DNA from: Sphingopyxis sp. CCNWLW2
Lineage (GTDB): Bacteria; Pseudomonadota; Alphaproteobacteria; Sphingomonadales; Sphingomonadaceae
NCBI RefSeq assembly: GCF_037095755.1
Contig: NZ_JBAWKJ010000001.1
Coordinates: 186,001 to 250,000, forward strand
Length of the DNA: 64,000 bases
Reading direction: 5' to 3'
The notes under the pieces were generated by a model. That model saw only the letters and a program-made list of their open reading frames with translations. It was not told where the DNA came from and did not search any database. Below, one piece after another: positions 61,630-64,000 of this stretch. Position numbers and translations under genes: made by a program. Positions within the stretch are counted from its first letter, which is position 1; each line of letters begins with the position of its first letter.

Positions 61630-62898
61630 TCAGCGGCCCCCGCAAGTCCCGCAAATCAGGCCGTGACCATAGATTTTGTCGCGCCCCTTCTTGCCCAGAT
61701 CGCGCGCTTCCATGACGAGCGCCGCGACAGCCGGCCCGATGCGATCGATCGACGGCGAAGGGTAGCGAAGCGCAAGCCGTCCGGCGACGAGCGGTGCAGC
61801 AAAGGACGTGCCGCGCAGCCGATCACTGCTTCCCGCCCCGGTCGCGGCCAGCACCGCGTCGCCGGGCGCAGCGAAATCGACATGCAGCGCGCGCCCGGCC
61901 TCCGGCAGCGCGCGCGCTTTTTGGTCGACCCCGGTCACCGCAAACACGCCCTTATAGGACGCCGGATAGGCGGGCGGCGCGGCGGGGCCGTCGTTGCCGA
62001 CCGCCGCGACGATCAGCATCCCGCGCTGCTGCGCGCGCGAAATGGCTGTCGAAAGCAGTTTGTTGTCGGGGCCGACAAGGCTGATGGTCGTCACCGCGGC
62101 ACCGCTTTGGGCGAGCCAGCCGAGCGCGCGTGCGATCGCGCTGGCGTTGCCGCCCGCCGGGTCGGTCCCATAGACATCGGCCGCGAGCAGGCGCTGGCCG
62201 GGCGCCGCGCCCCGAACCGAACTGTTGCCGACGAGCAGCGAGGCGACCGCCGTGCCATGGCGACTCGCCGACGGCGCGCCCTTCGCAAAGCCGCGTTGTT
62301 CGACGCGCCCGGCGACCGATGGATGCGCCGCGACGCCGCCGTCGATCAGGCCGAGGCTCGCCTTGCCGCTGCCTTGGGCGGCCGCGAGCATCGCCCCGGG
62401 CAACGCGCCGCCCGGCCCGCTCGCGAAATAGAGATTGTCGGCATCGACTTCGGCACCCGGAAGCAGCTTCGCGAGCTGTTTGCGCGCCCGGCCAAGGCTG
62501 CGTCCGTCGGGCACGCGAAACCGTGCGATATCGAGATCGAGACCCTCGATCCGCTCACGGTCGATCAACGCGAACCCCGCCTCGCCCGCGCGCGCGATCA
62601 TCGCCGCATCGACCCCGCTCGCGACAAGGACGCCGCGCACCGCGGGTTCGCCGCGCTCGTCGAGCTCGATGCTGTCGCGATTGCCGCGGACCAGCGCGGT
62701 GATGCGGTCGAGCCGAACATCCAGCAAGCGCTCACCGATCCCGGGCAGCCGCCGCGCATCGACCTCGGGAAGCGATGGCAGCGTGCGCGCGGCATCAGGA
62801 AGCTGCACTTGCGGCAGCGCGACCTGCGCCGCGACGCGCGCGTCGGTCCCGCCGAGCAGGAGACAGAGCATCGCCAATGATATCGTCCAAAATCGCAT
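61630..62898 (-). CDS. S8 family serine protease (subtilisin-like), exported
   Basis: A 422-residue secreted subtilase. Signal peptide MRFWTISLAMLCLLLGGTDA (1-20). The catalytic set is visible: Asp186 in LGLIDGGVAAHP, His214 in SRHGTAVASLL, oxyanion Asn302 in AAVGNDGP, Ser365 in RGTSFAAPLVAG. An N-terminal propeptide-like segment (about 45-165) precedes it. The start at 62898 fits the signal peptide; a GTG at 62922 is possible. Divergent from an ECF sigma gene across a palindromic promoter region, so it is likely part of that regulon. Confidence 0.9.
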   Translation of the reverse strand: MRFWTISLAMLCLLLGGTDARVAAQVALPQVQLPDAARTLPSLPEVDARRLPGIGERLLDVRLDRITALVRGNRDSIELDERGEPAVRGVLVASGVDAAMIARAGEAGFALIDRERIEGLDLDIARFRVPDGRSLGRARKQLAKLLPGAEVDADNLYFASGPGGALPGAMLAAAQGSGKASLGLIDGGVAAHPSVAGRVEQRGFAKGAPSASRHGTAVASLLVGNSSVRGAAPGQRLLAADVYGTDPAGGNASAIARALGWLAQSGAAVTTISLVGPDNKLLSTAISRAQQRGMLIVAAVGNDGPAAPPAYPASYKGVFAVTGVDQKARALPEAGRALHVDFAAPGDAVLAATGAGSSDRLRGTSFAAPLVAGRLALRYPSPSIDRIGPAVAALVMEARDLGKKGRDKIYGHGLICGTCGGR

Positions 62899-62956
62899 TG
62901 CAAGTCTCACAAGGCCCGGCACGGCGGCCGGTTCCCGAAAAAATTTAGCATGGTAC

Positions 62957-62988
62957 GGAAGAAACGATAGAAGCCACTCGTTTCTTCC
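62957..62988. promoter_or_regulatory. Perfect palindrome carrying two mirror-image ECF-type promoters
   Basis: GGAAGAAACGA (62957-62967) and TCGTTTCTTCC (62978-62988) are exact reverse complements around a 10-nt loop. On each strand GGAAG and CGTT are 17 nt apart, a -35/-10 arrangement like the ECF consensus GGAAC-N16/17-CGTT. Plus-strand output would lead to the sigma gene (start 63010) and minus-strand output to the S8 protease (start 62898). A bound dimeric repressor is an alternative reading. Confidence 0.6.
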
Positions 62989-63009
62989 TCAGACAATCGA
63001 AAGGCGAAA

Positions 63010-63498
63010 ATGCGCTTCGAAGAGGAACTGGTCGAATTGCTGCCCCGTCTGCGCCGCTTTGCGCGCGGACTGGCGCGCGATGCCAGCGACGCCGACGATT
63101 TATGTCAGGCGGCGATCGAACGCGCCCTGAAGTCGCAGGAACAGTGGCAACAAGGAACGAGACTGGATAGCTGGATGTATCGCATCACCCGCAACCTCTG
63201 GATCGACGAGCGCCGTGCGGCCGGGCGCCGCGGCGTCCACACGCCGATCGACGACGCCGCCACACAGGTCGCCGGCGACGGCGCGGCCGAAGTCGAGGCG
63301 GGGGCATTACGCGGCGATGTCGATGGCGCGATGGCGCGCCTGCCCGACGAACAGCGCGAAGTCGTGATGCTCGTCCTCGTCGAAGGCTATGCGTACCGCG
63401 AGGCCGCCGAAATATTGGAAGTGCCGATCGGCACCGTCACCTCGCGCCTCGCGCGCGGTCGCGAAACCCTGATGCATTTGCTGGGAGAGGCCGCATGA
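63010..63498 (+). CDS. ECF-type RNA polymerase sigma factor
   Basis: A 162-residue sigma-70 family protein with only regions 2 and 4. Region 2 (about 5-75): LPRLRRFARGLARDASDADD and GTRLDSWMYRITRNLWIDERRA. Region 4 (about 105-155): LPDEQREVVMLVLVEGYAYREAAEILEVPIGTV (the HTH). Its start is 11 nt after an AAAGGCG stretch. The stop overlaps the anti-sigma gene as ATGA, the standard sigma/anti-sigma pairing. Probably recognises its own promoter at 62957-62988 and that of the divergent protease. Confidence 0.93.
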   Translation: MRFEEELVELLPRLRRFARGLARDASDADDLCQAAIERALKSQEQWQQGTRLDSWMYRITRNLWIDERRAAGRRGVHTPIDDAATQVAGDGAAEVEAGALRGDVDGAMARLPDEQREVVMLVLVEGYAYREAAEILEVPIGTVTSRLARGRETLMHLLGEAA

Positions 63499-64000
63499 GT
63501 TTCGACCCTGCCACCGTCGCCGCCTTTGTCGACGGCGAACTCGACGATCTGACCGCGCGCCGCATCGAGCGCGAAGCGACAAGCGACCCCGCGCTTGCCG
63601 CCGAAATCGCGCGGCACCGGGCGCTGAAAGCCCAGCTGACCGCCCATTATGCCCCCGTGATCGATGAGGCGGTGCCCGAGCGGCTCCGCGCGCTGCTCGC
63701 CACGTCGGACAAGGTCGACGCCAGCCTCGCCGAGCGCCGCGAGGCAAAGCGGGTGCGCTTTGCGCCGATCCACTGGGGCGCGATCGCAGCCTCGCTCGCG
63801 TTGGGGCTGGCGCTTGGGCTGAAGCCTTGGATGCCGCCCGCGAGCGTCACCGAAGCCAATGGCACGATGATCGCCGCGGGTCCGCTTGCCGAGGCGCTCG
63901 ACACGCAGCTTGCCTCCAGTCAATCGACGAATGCGGCGGTGCGGATCGGTCTCAGCTTCGAAGACAAGGCCGGCCGCTATTGCCGCAGTTTCGAAAGCCG
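63495..64000 (+). CDS. Membrane anti-sigma factor (3' end beyond window)
   Basis: 168 codons are visible. The N-terminal zinc-less anti-sigma domain (about 1-80: ATVAAFVDGELDDLTARRIE, the ASD pattern with VDGELDD) is followed by a single helix (about 93-113, HWGAIAASLALGLALGLKPW) and a periplasmic domain that runs past the edge (GLSFEDKAGRYCRSF). Overlaps the sigma gene by 4 nt. It likely holds the sigma factor inactive until an envelope signal arrives. Confidence 0.9.
   Translation, partial: MSFDPATVAAFVDGELDDLTARRIEREATSDPALAAEIARHRALKAQLTAHYAPVIDEAVPERLRALLATSDKVDASLAERREAKRVRFAPIHWGAIAASLALGLALGLKPWMPPASVTEANGTMIAAGPLAEALDTQLASSQSTNAAVRIGLSFEDKAGRYCRSFES

Overview
The window is a 64-kb stretch of a high-GC alphaproteobacterial chromosome, most likely from Sphingomonadales (Sphingopyxis/Sphingomonas-like). 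The assignment rests on gene content and style: a class I PHA synthase next to a phasin, a fused DUF2853-OmpA protein, an AlaC-type aminotransferase, short tightly coupled operons with ATGA/GTGA overlaps, and many copies of a REP-like palindrome with the core CCCGCGAAAGCGGG or CCCGCGAAGGCGGG between genes. Genus-level naming is inference. I see no tRNA, rRNA, CRISPR array, insertion sequence or prophage.

Layout. 0-2 kb: methionine gamma-lyase (cut by the window edge) divergent from an Lrp/AsnC regulator, followed by a remnant of an L,D-transpeptidase and a flavin reductase. 2-7.8 kb: MFS transporter, secreted amidase, exported methyltransferase-fold protein, DUF2721 protein and AlaC aminotransferase. 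7.8-11 kb: PHA granule genes (phaC, phasin with a dyad-rich promoter) and clpS. 11-24 kb: HxlR regulator divergent from an SDR/HCCA-isomerase pair, transporters, DUF3011 protein, murA, alpha/beta hydrolase, ltaE with a coupled exporter, argG, a WYL regulator divergent from a small exported protein, DoxX. 24-36 kb: DUF1801 protein, cfa, a Mo-oxidoreductase/cytochrome b pair, an acyl-CoA synthetase, then lgt-midA-GNAT-pgeF-SLC13 and a second trans-sulfuration enzyme. 36.9-40.5 kb: a complete Mla-type lipid transport operon. 40.6-50.5 kb: SugE/Gdx exporter, pepN, DUF445 protein, and an RND pump with its adaptor. 50.6-56.4 kb: two GlsB-type membrane proteins, a 0.9-kb gene-less region rich in hairpins and palindromes, DUF2853-OmpA, nadA, and one low-GC orphan gene. 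56.5-64 kb: DUF4230 protein with an MBL hydrolase, a BlaR1/BlaI-like pair with a cop-box operator, a Gly-rich exported protein behind a very structured intergenic region, and an S8 protease divergent from an ECF sigma/anti-sigma pair across a perfect palindrome.

Most of the window is ordinary housekeeping and envelope biology. The observations most worth following are the perfect 11-10-11 palindrome between the ECF sigma gene and the S8 protease, which reads as two mirror-image ECF-type promoters; the HxlR operator that fills the spacer of the SDR promoter; the twin dyads at the phasin promoter; the catalytic-Cys fragment of an L,D-transpeptidase behind lrp; the structured region at 60.43-60.65 kb; and the atypically AT-rich orphan at 55.4-56.4 kb.
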